From Malus domestica (Eukaryota > Streptophyta > Magnoliopsida > Rosales > Rosaceae): 64,000 nucleotides of DNA. This document shows, piece after piece, positions 1 to 12,270 of the stretch. Location: contig NC_091674.1 in assembly GCF_042453785.1 (NCBI RefSeq), positions 3,402,001 through 3,466,000 on the forward strand. Reading direction: 5' to 3'. Within the stretch, counting starts at the first letter, position 1. Every line of letters starts with the position of its first letter. The translations under genes were made by a program, and so were the position numbers. The notes beneath the pieces were generated by a model. It was given only the letters and a program-made list of their open reading frames with translations. It searched no databases and was not told the origin of the DNA.

Positions 1-592
1 CCTAGACCATTGGATTAACCAACGGCCCATTTAATGAAGACCTTTGGATGATAAAAAGTAGCCATACCGGGGGAACACCCCCCACGTGGGGTTGTCACCC
101 TTCAGCAAAAGCCTAGAGCGTGCAGCGCGTAGGCAAGTTGGATTTGGGAAGTGGGCTTCACAGCCCTAGTTTCAATCTCAATTGGTGGGGCCCATTTGCT
201 TTCCGGCCTAAAATTGGGCCGGAATTTGACCCCCATTTGGATTTTAGGTTTTTTTTAGGTCATGGGTTGGAGTGGATTTGGGGGGGGGGTGAAATTTTAG
301 GTTTTAGCCCATTGTTGGAGTTGGTCTTAGGGTATAGTTTGTTAATGTTGTGTTTGAAACAAAATTACTTACGCTGCTGTATTATGAGAATAAATAATTA
401 AAAAATAAAGCATGTTTGATACACTACAATTGTAAAAGTGTTTTTAATAAAAAAAAAACAGTATTATTATGTTAGGTACATATTTCTATAGTGTAAACAA
501 CAAAAACAAATATAATTTATGGGCTTTTTCTTCTCCATTTTTTTTTCCTTCCTTCCTTCTTTTATTCTTCCTTTTTCTTTCTAAATTCTTCA
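1..592. other. Intergenic sequence, no gene recognised
   Basis: No conserved coding sequence was recognised. A G-rich stretch at about 240-300 is followed by an AT-rich tract and a T/C-rich run (530-590) that abuts the LTR starting at 593. The 93-codon ORF at 120-401 has no recognisable motif. Confidence 0.5.
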
Positions 593-1009
593 TGTTGTAA
601 AATCGATAGTGTGTACAGTGGAATAAATGAAACAAGACACAAAATTTACGAGGTTCCTCTACAGTCAGTGTGACTGGAGTACGTCCTCAGGGCAGCAATG
701 GTGCTTTTATTTATAATCTGGAATAATAAGATTACAAAGATAACTCTCCTATCTCTTTCCTCTCTCCGCCATGAACCTTGTGGCTTCTCACTTCTTCCTC
801 TCTTCTTCCTTCCTTCTTTTCTCTCTTCTCAGCCATGTGGCTTGAGTTTTTGTGTGTACATTTGTTCTCATCTTCAACAATTCACTTTATAGGCAAATAC
901 CAACTAGTTGGATAGTCATGGTGACCAATGGTTGTCAAGCACCGAAAACAGTTTGATTGACAGCCATTACTTGATTCCTTTTAGGTGGACATCCACCATA
1001 TTTACAACA
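593..1009 (-). repeat. LTR (3' LTR in element orientation)
   Basis: 417-bp LTR nearly identical to 5325-5730. On the minus strand it has a TATAAATA box (complement of about 705-714), the likely core promoter shared by both LTRs. Its ends are TGTTGTAAA and TTTACAACA, which are inverted repeats of each other. Confidence 0.85.
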
Positions 1010-1020
1010 CTCCCCCTTGG
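1010..1020 (-). other. Polypurine tract of the copia element
   Basis: The plus strand reads CTCCCCCTTGG, so the minus strand reads CCAAGGGGGAG directly before the LTR. This is the usual plus-strand primer position and it fixes the minus orientation of the element. Confidence 0.65.
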
Positions 1021-1099
1021 ATGGCCACAAGTCTTTGATTGACTCGATAAAATCGTGATCTATTTTTGGATGCTCCCCCTTATGAGTAGTAACACATCT

Positions 1100-2940
1100 G
1101 TTGTACTTGTTGACTTTCCACGGGCTATTTCTTGAACTAGGCTAGAGGGCTTTCTGCTAGACTTGCACCAAAGTTTTGAATTTACTCCTTTTATCTAGAG
1201 CGGAATTTGATTCAAGGGTGGTGGACACTTGATCTTGAATCGGACTTGTGATTTCTTCAAGATCCTTGGGACTTGTCCTTGAATGAAATGGAACCACGAG
1301 CAGCTCTATATGACAAGTGATCTTCGGCTCCATCAGGGATGAATCGGCACGTGTTTTGTTGTGCTTGTCTCCACATGCTTCAATGTATCATTTTCACTTG
1401 CCTTATCTGTTCCCCTTGCATAAGTGGTATTTTTCCTAGTTTTCCCCATGCAGGTTTGGCATCTTCTCTTGTAGTATTTGCCCTCTGATGCAGGAATGGA
1501 ATGCAAACCTTGCATTTGAAAGGTCCTTCAGAATATCACTTCTCAGCGATTCATCATGCTTGGCAGCTCCAATCATCATATCAGCAGTTGAAAATGAGTA
1601 CTCGAGAGCAATGCTAGGTAAGCAATCAGGAAAGGTTCCGGCAGTCAGTTCCTTACCGAAAGTTTGAGTGGAGGTTCCGACATATTGCTTTCTTTATCCT
1701 TGTGTTTGCAGGTAAGAACAAGGACAATGGAAAGGACAGGGAGATTGCATGATATGAGATACTCTTGCTCTCGTCCCTGATGATATGAGATAATTTTGCT
1801 CTGGTGTGACTTGTTTTGAAGAGGTATTCTCGAAAAGGAAGAAAACTGAGTATTTCGAGATGCTTTGTTAAAGATGCATTCTTGGAGAGGAAGAAGAGTT
1901 AGATATTTTTGTAGGTCTGCCTTGTTATGGAGAACGGAAGTCGACATATATAGAGATTTCCTAATAGTAAGTGGTGGTGCTGTGCCTTTACTCTTGTCAA
2001 CAACTGTGGTGTAATTAGAACAATAAGATTTACGCATTTTCAACTTTGTCAGAGATCTTTGACAAAGTTGCACACGATATTAGAAAAAGCTGAGATTGCG
2101 TCTAAAAAATGCCAACGAACTTTATTCAGTAAAATCTGGCTTTTGAAATTCTGAGAACGGTGCCTCTTCAATCTCTAAACAAGTGGCTCTGTTACCTCTT
2201 CTTTTATAGAGACATCCATTGTGTTTAAGAGTATGCTCAGAAAGTTGCTGCCTGTACAAATTTTCCCTTTCTTGTACTTTTGAGATTTTATTTGACCTCA
2301 TTTTCCCTTCATCATTTCTAAAAATGGCTTGCCCATCTAACATTTGCTTAGATTTGAGTCTTAGGAATGATACAGATGAGCATCGTTAGGATAATATATG
2401 GTGCCCGTCCTTCTTATCTTCTAATGGTCCTCTTACAGTTGGCGATTCTGTGATGAAGAATAACATAACTGCTACTGTGGTAGCTAGGAATCTTCTCACT
2501 TCAAAGGATAGCAGAATCATTTCAAAACGGTCTGATGAGTCGGCCGTTCAAGACTTCTTGGCTTTTAGTGTTCAATGTGCGGGCTTTGTATGCAATATGG
2601 GCCAACACCTACTTGCTCAAACTCGCCAAGTTGAATCATTGATGGCTGAGGAGGCAAGTCTTAAATAAGATATCAGAGAGCTCAAGCACGAGAATAGAGT
2701 GTTACATGTGCTTGCAAATAATTACTCGACGAGCATGAAAAGAAAGCTCGACCAGCTGCAAGAATCCGAAAGTCGGATTCAAAGTGATCACTAGAGGTTC
2801 GCTGCTAGATTTCGAAAGCAACTGCTGCATTCCCCTTCTGGTGTTTTGTCAAGTACTGGGGTGCCACATGATCAATCTCCAGTGCCTCCTCCTTCTGGGG
2901 TATTGCCGAACACTCAGATGTGGTATTTCTAGATCAAATA
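1100..2940 (+). mobile_element. Decayed second copy of the coiled-coil ORF element
   Basis: Blocks here match the element at 22.4-26.1 kb in the same order. Examples are the ATCGGCACGTGT block (1347 here, 23202 there), the GATATGAGATACTCTTGC-type block (about 1753 here), and the coding region (2350-2935 here, 25200-25800 there). The tandem repeats that lie between leader and ORF in the other copy are mostly missing here. It sits inside the minus-strand copia element, so it inserted into it or was carried by it. Confidence 0.6.
2350..2935 (+). pseudogene. Pseudogene of TE-borne coiled-coil protein
   Basis: Translated in frame from about 2400, this resembles the 226-aa protein at 25163-25843. 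Shared landmarks are the GDSV-K-N segment, the VVARNLLT segment, the SVQCAG segment and the TRQVES coiled-coil start. The frame is closed by TAA at about 2666-2668, just after the SLK of the coiled coil, but similarity continues beyond it (RELKHEN-like, then the Pro/Ser-rich repeats). The original start codon is lost. Function is unknown. A 72-codon open stretch (2450-2668) remains but is only a remnant. Confidence 0.65.
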
Positions 2941-4469
2941 TCAATTTATCTTTTCCCTCATAAAGATAAATGATCATTCTTAGCGTCGACATTATTTAAG
3001 TATTCAACTCATAATCTTCAATCTATGTGATTCTTTAATATCATAAACATCATGGATAAGATTCGTGTTGGCATATTTTTCGATCTGCAGTTCGAGACAA
3101 TATTTCCCTCAACACTTTATACTCTTTCTAGACTCTTCGAGAGTTTCAATTTAATATCATCAACTCTTCAGGAGTTCTAATTTAATGTTGTTGCAACAAT
3201 AGCATAATGATAGTACTCACTTAGGCAATTTATACCATTCATTGGTATTAAGTACATATTTTATACTTTACCCTTCCAGGGCTTACTTCAAGCAATTTGA
3301 ATCCTTCAGAGATTTTCTACACTTCATGACACATTTTCCTTTGGAATTTATACAGAGCAACTTGCTCCCATGTATAATTGAGGGATATACTTATGGAGAT
3401 ATGATGTGGGTGACTCACAACCCTTCGTATATAATTCTCCATTCATATGAACTCGTTTACAAGAGTATAATTTCAGGTTTCAATACCTTGTGTCATATCA
3501 TGTGAGTATTTCACTGTATTACAAATGCCCAATGTAACCTCTTTGGTTCAACATCTTTTTTGCTATTTGTATTATATTCAAATATATAGGTCCATTTTTC
3601 CACATTCTTATAAAATTGTAATGGAATTGCCTTTCTCCATTTTTGGCCAATAATTTTGTTGACGAAAAAAACGGGACTCAATATCAACACAGCTCATTGA
3701 TGAATTTAGTAGCTATTTATAAAAACCAAAATTACCATTGGTTATCATCAATCTGTGATCCCATATTCTCATGTGCATACGCATGCATAAAAGCATTTCA
3801 TTTCTTTTGGATATCCATTGCCTCTTCAAGGGCATTACACTATCTCTTCCAGGATAGTTGTAATTTAGAGAATATGAATCATAACCTCTTCTTGAGCGTT
3901 ATAGAGTTTGGATTTTAATCTCCACTTTCGGGAGTTGAGTCATTTGGAACCTATACGTCTATCATGCTTCATCCATGAGACATCAACATTCCCATGTCCG
4001 CGGATTGTCGTATATCCATGTGGTGACTGTCATGCTTCTGGTATGCAACAGTTATGCTTCGGGAATGCAATAGTTTAGGAGTGCCATATTCTTCCTCTTT
4101 CGGAAGACTGAATCTTTTTTGAGTCTGAGGGTCTGCCACGCTTCAGGCGTGCAGTAGATAAATCATTTGCTGCCTCATTATTTTTGTCCAACAAGGACAT
4201 CAACTCTTGTAGGCACATTTGCAGCAAATATATATGATGTCATCACTTTCTTGCATCATTAAATGCATCTGGCTTTTGATTGATATATTGTTGCATCATT
4301 TAATTATTTTGTCTTCATTTTCATGTTGATTGCTTCGTGAATCAAAATAAGACAAATTCTCTTCGTTCTTCTGGAATAGTCTTTTCTCATTATTCTTTTG
4401 GAATGATATTTTCTCATCGTTCTTCTGGAACGATATTTTCTCCCCCTAACAGCGGGAAAATTGTCTTAT

Positions 4470-4960
4470 CAAAATGACAGTCTGCAAACCATTCGATAAA
4501 CATATCCCCAGTAAAGGGTTGTAAATATTGAATGATAGATGGTGAATCAAATCCAACATAAATTCCCAGTTTGTATCGATGCCTTATTTTAGTACGTTAT
4601 GACAGTGCAATACGCACATAGATAATATAACCAAAAACTCGTAAATGTTCAATGTTTGGCTAGTGCCTAAACACGAGTTGTACTAAGAAATATCGATGGT
4701 TGGTAACTGGTCTCAACCAAACTTAATAGTGAATTATGTAAAATGGCATGTCCACATGTAGAAAACTTGCAATTTCGTTTTCATGAGTAGAGCGCGGGTT
4801 ATCAATTTCATCCGCTTAATAAATGTTTCTGCTAAACCATTTTGAGTATGAACATAAGGAACTTCTGGTCCTTATTTAATAGCCTATGGATTGGGACTCT
4901 CATGGCCTTTATTACAATTAAGTTGTGGCACTTCGACTCTTCAAACTTAAGGTACTTATC
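4470..4960 (-). pseudogene. Copia integrase remnant
   Basis: On the minus strand, broken frames resemble the C-terminal part of a plant copia integrase: an AETFIKRMKLI-like segment, then a segment typical of the post-integrase region where other copia elements read LRIFGC and RTKMGPQ. Several stops and frameshifts are present. It is part of the 593-5730 element. Confidence 0.55.
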
Positions 4961-5146
4961 AAGAAACTTCATGTCTTTATTTGATATGTTGTAGGTACTG
5001 GGCGGAGAAACAACTTTGAAGAAGAAAATATTTCAATTCGAGTTCTGCAAGTTGAAGTTCCGATGCTGTTTACGTGGCTGTCAGATTCTCCACGAATTTT
5101 GAGTTTGTACTCTTTTGCTTTTGCAAAGGATGATATACAGTCATAT

Positions 5147-5150
<4 letters not shown>

Positions 5151-5178
<28 letters not shown>
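5151..5178. repeat. (AT)n microsatellite
   Basis: A pure AT dinucleotide run of about 28 bp inside the copia interior, close to its right LTR. Confidence 0.95.
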
Positions 5179-5181
<3 letters not shown>

Positions 5182-5324
5182 CTTCAAGAAAATCAGTAGT
5201 ACGATGGTGTGAACAGGATGAAATAAAAAAAAATTCTTATCTGTGAGATTCCAAGCTACAGATGTGAACAAGATTTGTGGCGTTGTGCTTTTCACTCACA
5301 CGAGAGCTTCTCGTGCTAATAACG

Positions 5325-5730
5325 TGTTGTAAAATTGATGGTGTGTGCAGTGGAATAAATGAAACAAAACACAAAATTTACGAGGTTCCTCTACAGTCGG
5401 TGTGACTGGAGTACGTCATCGAGGCAGCAGTGGTGCTTTTATTTATAATCTGGAATAATAAGATTACAAAGATAACTCTTCTCTCTCTGCCATGAGCCTT
5501 ATGTCTTCTTACTTCTTCCTCTCTTCTTGCTTCTTTCTTTTCTCTCTTCTCAGCCGTGTGGCTTGAGTTTTTGTGTGTACATTTGCTCTCATCTTCAACA
5601 ATTCACTTTATAGGCAAATACCAACTAGTTGGATAGTCATGGTGACCAATGATTATCAAGCACCAAAAACAGTTTAATTGGCAGCCATTACTTGATTCCT
5701 TTTGAGTGGACATCCACCATATTTACAACA
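5325..5730 (-). repeat. LTR (5' LTR in element orientation)
   Basis: 406-bp partner of 593-1009. The left neighbour CTCGTGCTAATAACG gives, on the minus strand, a primer-binding-site-like sequence directly after the LTR end. Differences from the partner LTR are small indels and substitutions, so the insertion is not recent. Confidence 0.85.
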
Positions 5731-6500
5731 CTTCCTTTCTTCATTTTTCCTTTATTCTTTGTTTTTCTTTCTTTTTGCTAGAAAGTTTCTAGCTTTCTTT
5801 CCTTTTTCAGTTGAACGCCCCTTTTTGAAATTTCGAAGTCCTCACTTACCAACCTTTACCCCTTCCCCTCCCTTTCCAATTTCAAAGTCCTCACCCACCT
5901 CCTTTGTTTCGATCCTGCCAAACCATTTGAACGCCGTTTCTTTGTTTTCAGATTGAAGAATAGTGTTCTCTATGTCTCGCTGCGTCCTCCACGTTGTGCC
6001 TCTGAATCAGAGGGTTAGCGTTTGTTTAATGCGGATCTGGCCGAACTGCAGGTGGTAATTGCAATCGGAGGAGCTCCGGCGTCGGAGAACCAATGCGCAT
6101 CAGTGAATGAAGGGATTAAGGAGGAGAGTTAGGTGGGTTTGCGGTTTGTAGGGTTCATTTGGTGGTTGACTATCGCGGTTTAGATAAGTGGTAGCGGAAA
6201 TCTCAGATGAAAGCTCAGACATTCAATGGAGACTAGAGCTAGGAGGAAGGAGAAGGAGAGTTACAAAAATTCCTGATTGTCACGGTACATCCGAGTTTTA
6301 GAATGATAAAACAAAAAGGCAGTTATTTCGAAGCTGATTTGCTCATCCTGCTTTTTAGCTTTAGATGACCTCTAAACTTTGAAAAAGGCGGTTTCTCTTT
6401 GTTTGCCAAATACTAAAAAGCCTCAAGCTTTCTTTTATATCTTTTTTTTTCGGTCGTACCAGACTGGTGCTATAGCTGTAGCGGAGTTGATGTATTTTCA
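5731..6500. other. Pyrimidine-rich intergenic stretch
   Basis: A T/C-rich start (5731-5900) is followed by a moderately GC-rich stretch (5970-6200). It resembles a 5' UTR with a first-exon remnant, but no domain or reliable start was recognised. The 84-codon ORF at 5702-5956 begins inside the LTR and is low complexity. Confidence 0.4.
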
Positions 6501-6509
6501 TCCCCTTCC

Positions 6510-8251
6510 ATTTTTTTATGGGGAAACCTCGACAGTACAAGGATAATTTTATTGATAACGAAAAAATAAGATACACATAGTTAGGGGGACATAAACCTTA
6601 CCTCTAAAAAAATAGAGCCAACAAAAAGAAATACACTAAAAAGAAGGGGAGACATAAATCTTACCCTTCTAGAAACAAAAAACGAGAATGATACAAAGAG
6701 AAGAAGGGGGGACATGAAACCTAACCCCTCTAGAACCAAACATAAAGGTTTAAACCTGCAAAACAAGTCAAACAACACCATAAAAGAGAAAGAAAAAAAG
6801 TAAGACAAACCTGGATGCCGACATGCACATTAATTTAAGAAGCGGTAACCAGGCAAGCCAACATAGTCAGAAAACAGAGCAGCACGAACCACCATCGGAG
6901 GAGAATCATGCCATGTTAAAGATGGAGAAGACAAGCCCATGTTAGCAAAATTGTCCGGAACAAGATTTCCTTCGCGATATATGTGAGATTCGTAGAAAGT
7001 CATTTTCTGAATGCGATCCAAACAAATAGACCATTGGGTATGAAAAGGCCAAGGAAGATCAAAATCAGACAATTGAAGAGCAGAAATAACTCTAGAACTA
7101 TCACTTTCCAACCAAAGACAATGTCAACCTCACTGATAAGTAAACTCAATACCAATAATATTTGCTAATAACTCTGCAAAAAAATAGAGTTGCAATGGCC
7201 AATCCGTTGACAAAAACCTCCAAGAAAATGATCATAGCAATTCCTGAAAACTTCTCCACATGCAGCAGGATCAGGATTTCCTTTAGACAAATCATCTATA
7301 TTAAGGTTAACCCAAGGAAACCAAGGAGGAGACCAAAGGACATGAAGAATAGTAAGTGCCTTGCGAGAGATAGGTTGGATCCCCAAAAAAGAAATAATTC
7401 GAGTGTCAAAACCCTGAGAATAACTAGGAATAAACTTCCCACCATGAACAATCGCCGAATTGATAAACATGCAAAGACGATGAAAATAGATTGGACGACC
7501 CTTAAAAATAAATTTATTTTGAGCTTTCCAAATAGCTAAAAGAGTAGAAAGACCCGCAAAAATCCATAGATTGTGCAATTGTTTGCAAAATGGCTTACGA
7601 ACATATACATCCCAAAAAGCAACCAAAGAATCTGGAAGAGGCAAAGAAGTACCAAATTGACATGCTAACCACCTCCAAAGTTGCCTAGATATCTGACATC
7701 CAAAGAAAAGATGAGCAGTAAATTCTTCAGAATTACGACATAAACAACAAATGGATGCTAAAGAAATACCATGTCGTTGTAGCGCATCTTCTATAGGAAG
7801 TTTATCATAAAAAAGCCTCCAAGCCAAAATAGATAGTCATGGCGGAATAAAATGTTGCCAAATAACCTTAGCCCAAGCACAATCACTATGTCTCCTTCGA
7901 ATAAGGTGATAACTAGAAGAAAAAAGAAAACCTCCCAGTAGGTGAGGGCTCCCAAATCAATTTGTCATCCTCAACATTTAAAGGCAAAGGTAGAAGTAAA
8001 ATCTGTTGCACAATTGAAGGGAATAAATTTAAAAAATAATCTGGCAAAGACCAACTTTGTGCTTCAATAACATCTGAAACCCGAGGAAGAACCTTAAGTG
8101 AAATGACCGAAAATAAAGAATGGCTAATAATAGGCTCATCCAACCATTTGTCAAACCAAAAAGAAACTGACCTCCCATCACCAATAATCCAACGACTATT
8201 ATTATTCAAAATAAATTTATTTTTTAGGGTCGTCCAATCTATTTTCATCAT
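6510..8251 (-). mobile_element. L1-type LINE 3' portion (5'-truncated, broken)
   Basis: On the minus strand, from 8251 downward, translation gives L1 pol sequence downstream of the reverse transcriptase. It starts with an SRWIIGDG-type motif (about 8170-8200). Next is a zinc-binding region typical of plant L1 (AWRLFYDKLP and CCLC, about 7700-7825), then an RNase H-like domain starting near WSPPWFPWV (about 7290-7330). A stop separates 7913-8251 from 7165-7827, and more breaks follow. The 3' UTR (about 6545-6830) has three diverged copies of a roughly 65-bp repeat and ends near an AATAAAATTATCC motif. The reverse transcriptase core is absent. Confidence 0.75.
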
Positions 8252-8812
8252 CTTTGCATGTCTATCAATTCAGCGATTGTTCATGGTAGGAAGTTTATTC
8301 CTGGTTATTCTCAGGGTTTTGCCACTCGGATCATTTCTTCTTTGGGGATCCAACCTATCCCTCACAAGGCACCTACTATTCTTCATGTCCTTTGGTCTCC
8401 TCCTTGGTTTCCTTGGGTTAAGTTTAATACAGATGGTTTGTCTAAAGGAAATCCCGGTCCTGCTGCATATGGAGGAGTTTTCAGGAATTGCCATGGTCGT
8501 TTTCTTGGAGGTTTTTGTCAACGGATTGGTCATTGCAATTCTTTTTTCGCAAAGTTATCAACAATTATTATTGATATTGAGTTTGCTTATCAGCGGGGTT
8601 GGCATTGTCTTTGGTTGGAAAGTGATAGTTCTAGTGTTATTTTTGTTTTTCAATCGTCTGATTTTGATCCTCCTTAGCCTCTTCATACTCAATGGTCTAT
8701 TTGTTTGGATCGCATTCGGAAAATGACTTTCTACGCATCTCACATATATTGCTAAGGAAATCTTGTTGCGGACAATTTTGCTACCATGGGCTTGTTGTTT
8801 TTATAAAAAAAA
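8206..8812 (+). mobile_element. Inverted partial copy of the same L1 LINE
   Basis: Plus-strand sequence from 8206 matches the reverse complement of 6931-7521. It encodes the same RNase H-like region (WSPPWFPWVKFNTDG at about 8395-8440, then a GNPGPAAYGG motif) and ends in an A-rich tail at about 8802-8813. The 139-codon ORF at 8258-8677 is still open, but it is a fragment without a reverse transcriptase. The two copies meet head to head at a perfect palindrome, AAATAAATTTATTT (about 8209-8222). Confidence 0.75.
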
Positions 8813-9143
8813 AATATCAATATAAGAGGTTGACTTAGTTTAACAATAACCGTTCAAATATGAGGAGAGAAATTAGGAGGGGGAGCATCATCCCCCCAGT
8901 GTGGGGGCATTGGCTGCTGCTAACCCTAATAACATATAAAATCCTTCTTTTGAAATTTCATTTGACTCCTATATTAGCTAAGACAAATGAAATAAGGAGA
9001 TCTTTAATCAATATTTTTAAATCGACACAAAACAAGAATTCGTCGTTTATATTCTGTTTCACTTAAAAAAAAAGTTTAGCATGCTAATTCTCAAAGAAGC
9101 TAAAGACTTATCAAACACAAAAACCCTCACAACCTAGACTTTA

Positions 9144-10173
9144 GAGCATCCCCAATGAGGGGCTCTATATGAGGCTAGAAAAGTGTTGGATATAGCCCAA
9201 TTTAAAGCTCCGAGGAATCTTAGGGGCTCTAAAAAAGAATATCTCCCAATAAGGGGCTATATATCTTTCGGGCTCTATATGCGGCTATATATTTTATTAT
9301 ATAGTAATTTGATTACGCGGTAAATTTATTACTGTCTTAACTTCTCTAAACTCGATTTTTGGACGTGTTATCTTAAATTTTAATTTTATGAACTTTTTAA
9401 CCTAAAAATATTCAAATTCTGACAAAATTAGATTTAATCACTTATGCATAATTGTAGGTTCTCTTATCTCAATTTCATCCGTTGGTTTGTTTCTATGAAA
9501 TCAGACAAGACAAGATTTCGTTTCATAACAATCATTGGTTTTGATTATCGTATCCCAATGTCATCTGTTTGTTTGTTTCTATGAAATTAGACAAGATAAG
9601 ATTTCATTTCATAACACTATTTCTCTGATTGACACATTCTCCGAAATCAAACAAGATTTTCATTTCATAACAATCATTGGATTGGATTATCTTATCACAA
9701 TTTAGTTATGTTATTTGTTTATATTTTCGGTTTAGGTCTCTAAACTACCAATGTTAAATGTCATCAATTTTGTATATGAATTTTTCATTCTAGAAAATTA
9801 AACACGAAGCACAACATTTTTTTCTAATCAATAACACAAAAAATAGTCGTTGTTTGTATATGTTTTCTTAATCAAACAAACAGTTGAAAATACACTCTTA
9901 AAATTCTAAACGGTTGAAAAATAAACGCTTAAAATCATTTTTTGGAATTAAAAATGGGGCTCACCCATTTCTAAACTAAAAAAAAACAAAACAAAAACCA
10001 AGAGTGGGCCCTCAATTTGGTGTGGTCCCCCTACTTTTTGGGGCTAGATGTAGCCTAACTTCTTGCTACCCAAGGATTGAAGTTGCTAGCCCTTGTGATG
10101 GATATAGCCCCATTTTCCGGCCTATTGGGGATGAAATTTTTCAAGGAGGATAAAGCCCCCATTGAGGATGCTC
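9144..10173. mobile_element. PIF/Harbinger-like non-autonomous TIR element
   Basis: The ends are terminal inverted repeats: left GAGCATCCCCAATGAGGG, and right, as reverse complement, GAGCATCCTCAATGGGGG (two mismatches in 18). They are flanked by the 3-bp duplication TTA (9141-9143 and 10174-10176), the usual target for this superfamily. Length is 1030 bp. Subterminal GGGCTATAT-type motifs recur near the left end. The interior has an 86-bp tandem duplication (about 9463-9630) and no transposase ORF, so movement would need a transposase from elsewhere. Confidence 0.8.
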
Positions 10174-10176
10174 TTA

Positions 10177-10675
10177 TATCTCTTAATTTAAAGCTTTTTC
10201 GATGTTCAAGTTCGTTCAAGCACCGTTCATCGCACTTTGTTGTATAACGGAATCCCAATCATATCAGTATTTTTCTCATCTTGGGTTTAATGGTTTTTTT
10301 TAGGGTTTTTGTATTGATTGATTGATTTGGAATGAATTTTTTGCATAAAACATTATAAAGTGGCAATTATAAGTAAAAGTATAATTAATTTTTGGAAGCT
10401 TCTATTTTATGATTCCATCATTGTATATTCCTAGCTCCACCGTTGGGTAGTGTGGTGGCTAGTGGGTGATCAATGGTGGTGGATGGTGTTTGGCACACGA
10501 AAGAGCACAAGAGAATTGGCTTATCATGTACATTGTTATAATACAAAGGTTATATTTCGTATTTCAAAAATTCATTAAACTCAATCTTCATCTCTTCCCA
10601 TATAGGTTAGAGCAAGTTAGCTATAAAGTTTGCTTTTTCCCCTTACAACTTTCCAAATAAACAGAAGTTGGGGAG
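10177..10675. other. Intergenic, nothing recognised
   Basis: AT-rich sequence with no recognisable coding domain or element end. Confidence 0.5.
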
Positions 10676-10988
10676 GGAAAATCTTGTGTCCTCTTAGATG
10701 ACCATGTCATCTATACTCACTCACACAAAGAAGCGAGAATGTCTTTGTATTGGGAATCACACTAGCCCGATTTCACCAATCCCAATATAGACAGTTCACT
10801 TGGTTGTGTGTGGGCCTACAGATAGCGTTATTCTCTAAGTAAACACGCGAATTTCTCTAATGCTGTGAGTACCTTGATTCTAGCTAGCAAACCCAATGAA
10901 GAGAATACACAAGAACAAATTAAATTCATGCAACTTCACCTAAAGATCAACAAATATATAACAAGCATAAATAGATTATAAATCTAGG
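10676..10988. repeat. Remnant of the PURH 3'-flank duplication unit
   Basis: This aligns collinearly with 44187-44518 and with the split copy at 16440-17860. It shares the AAAATCTTGTGTCC, GATTTCACCAATC, GGTTCACTTG and TATAACAAGCAT landmarks. It shows that the tandem array once extended left of the first kinase gene. Similarity stops at about 10988, where all other copies continue toward PURH. Confidence 0.75.
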
Positions 10989-11077
10989 GATTGTGCGGTC
11001 GCACACCTCGGTACACCCTCAAGGCCGCCCTTGCATTTAGGTTTACTCCCTGATAAGAAAAAGATTACGACCTTGAG

Positions 11078-11554
11078 ATGTTGCTGTTGGAGTCAAACAG
11101 TACATCATGGAATCACAGGCTGAAGATATTGATGCGGGTTGTGGAAGGCATGTGTTATTTGCAAGAGGGATGGCCTGAAGTTGGATATGACCTCAGGACA
11201 AGCAGTATCTTGCAAGCTATGATTTGCCTTAGGGATCCTTACTCCAGCATATCTTTTATTCTAGCAACCAAACACTGCAGATATCACCCTCAATCTTTCT
11301 TCTCCGTCGATCCCGACTCCAACCCGCCCATCCAACCCTTCTCGGGCGACCCCAACGCCAATATCCCCTACCATCTCCATCTTCATCAGAATCAGGAGAC
11401 TGAGAGCGAGATATGCATAACTATGGAAATCGTCACTGGAAGCAGAAGCATAAAGCTCTCGTCGTTGAAGCAAGCCACCATCGACGACCTCTTCATTCCG
11501 CTGCTCAACTTGTCCATGGTCAATAATCTGGGATTTTTTTATTTTATTTTATAG
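11078..11554 (+). pseudogene. Unrecognised gene fragment, possibly chimeric
   Basis: A 158-codon open frame. The first 45 codons resemble a protein-kinase-type segment (SWNHRLKIL, then VVEGMCYLQE, the layout of the helix before a catalytic loop), but no catalytic loop follows. The second part (from about 11290) is a Pro/Ser-rich and acidic stretch with better codon use than its surroundings, and I do not recognise it. No introns, promoter or partner exons could be assigned. It may be two gene scraps joined by rearrangement, or an unannotated small gene. Function is not assigned. Confidence 0.3.
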
Positions 11555-12270
11555 TTTTAATAATTTTTCTCCTCTCTCAACTAATGCTATTGCCTATTAT
11601 GTTTTGCACAGGAATCAAACTGTGTGTTTGTTTAAAATATAAACTATGGTGAGGATCAAATTTATGGCAGAGATGTTTCAGTCCGATGAATTTTCTGTTG
11701 GTTTTAATTTTCTTCAGATGGTGGTGAATTGAGAGAGAACATGGTGTTTGGTTACGAGATTAAGGGTGTTTGGTTGCCAAAATTATGAGTGTTTGAAAAA
11801 TTGAAAGTATGTGTCTTCGATTTATTGGGCCACATAGTTTGGTCAGTAAAATTGGTACTGACCATGTCTTCGATTTATTGTGTCACACATTTTGGTGAGT
11901 AAAATGAATATTGAGTTAACATTGTATTGCAACGATTACTTTTAGACTTTTTTCCGCAGATATCATCCTTACAAAAAATCATTGAAATTGGAAACAATAT
12001 GACCATTGGATTATAAGGTACATTTAGTTTTCATTTGAAGTACCGAATTTGTCAATTTTTTTTTCAATACAATAGGATGTATTAATGGTTATGTATTTGT
12101 TTAATTTTTTGCAAAAATAATTTATAAATAAAGGCTTGAAGCATAAATGGTTTAGATCATTGAAACATCATACAAAGTGAGTAACACAAGGGATGCCTCA
12201 GATAGTCCCACAAATGGAGCTCCCCATGTATACACTAGAAGATGTGCAACTCATTGTTTAGAGAAAGATT

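Larger units (their letters stand above)
593..5730 (-). mobile_element. Degenerate Ty1/copia LTR retrotransposon
   Basis: Two direct repeats of about 410 bp (593-1009 and 5325-5730) both begin TGTTGTAAA and end TTTACAACA. They are flanked by an imperfect 5-bp target duplication, CTTCA (588-592) and CTTCC (5731-5735). Orientation is minus: a purine tract, read CCAAGGGGGAG on the minus strand, abuts the left LTR at 1010-1020, and a primer-site-like stretch lies just left of the right LTR (about 5308-5324). The only recognisable protein remnant is copia integrase at about 4470-4960 (minus). The left part of the interior (about 1100-2940) is occupied by a decayed copy of a different element. The element cannot be active: frames are broken throughout. 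Confidence 0.85.

Noticed and set aside
7913..8726. Long overlapping plus and minus frames as candidate genes
   Set aside because: They are L1 LINE pol sequence and its inverted copy; no reverse transcriptase core or complete ORF remains.
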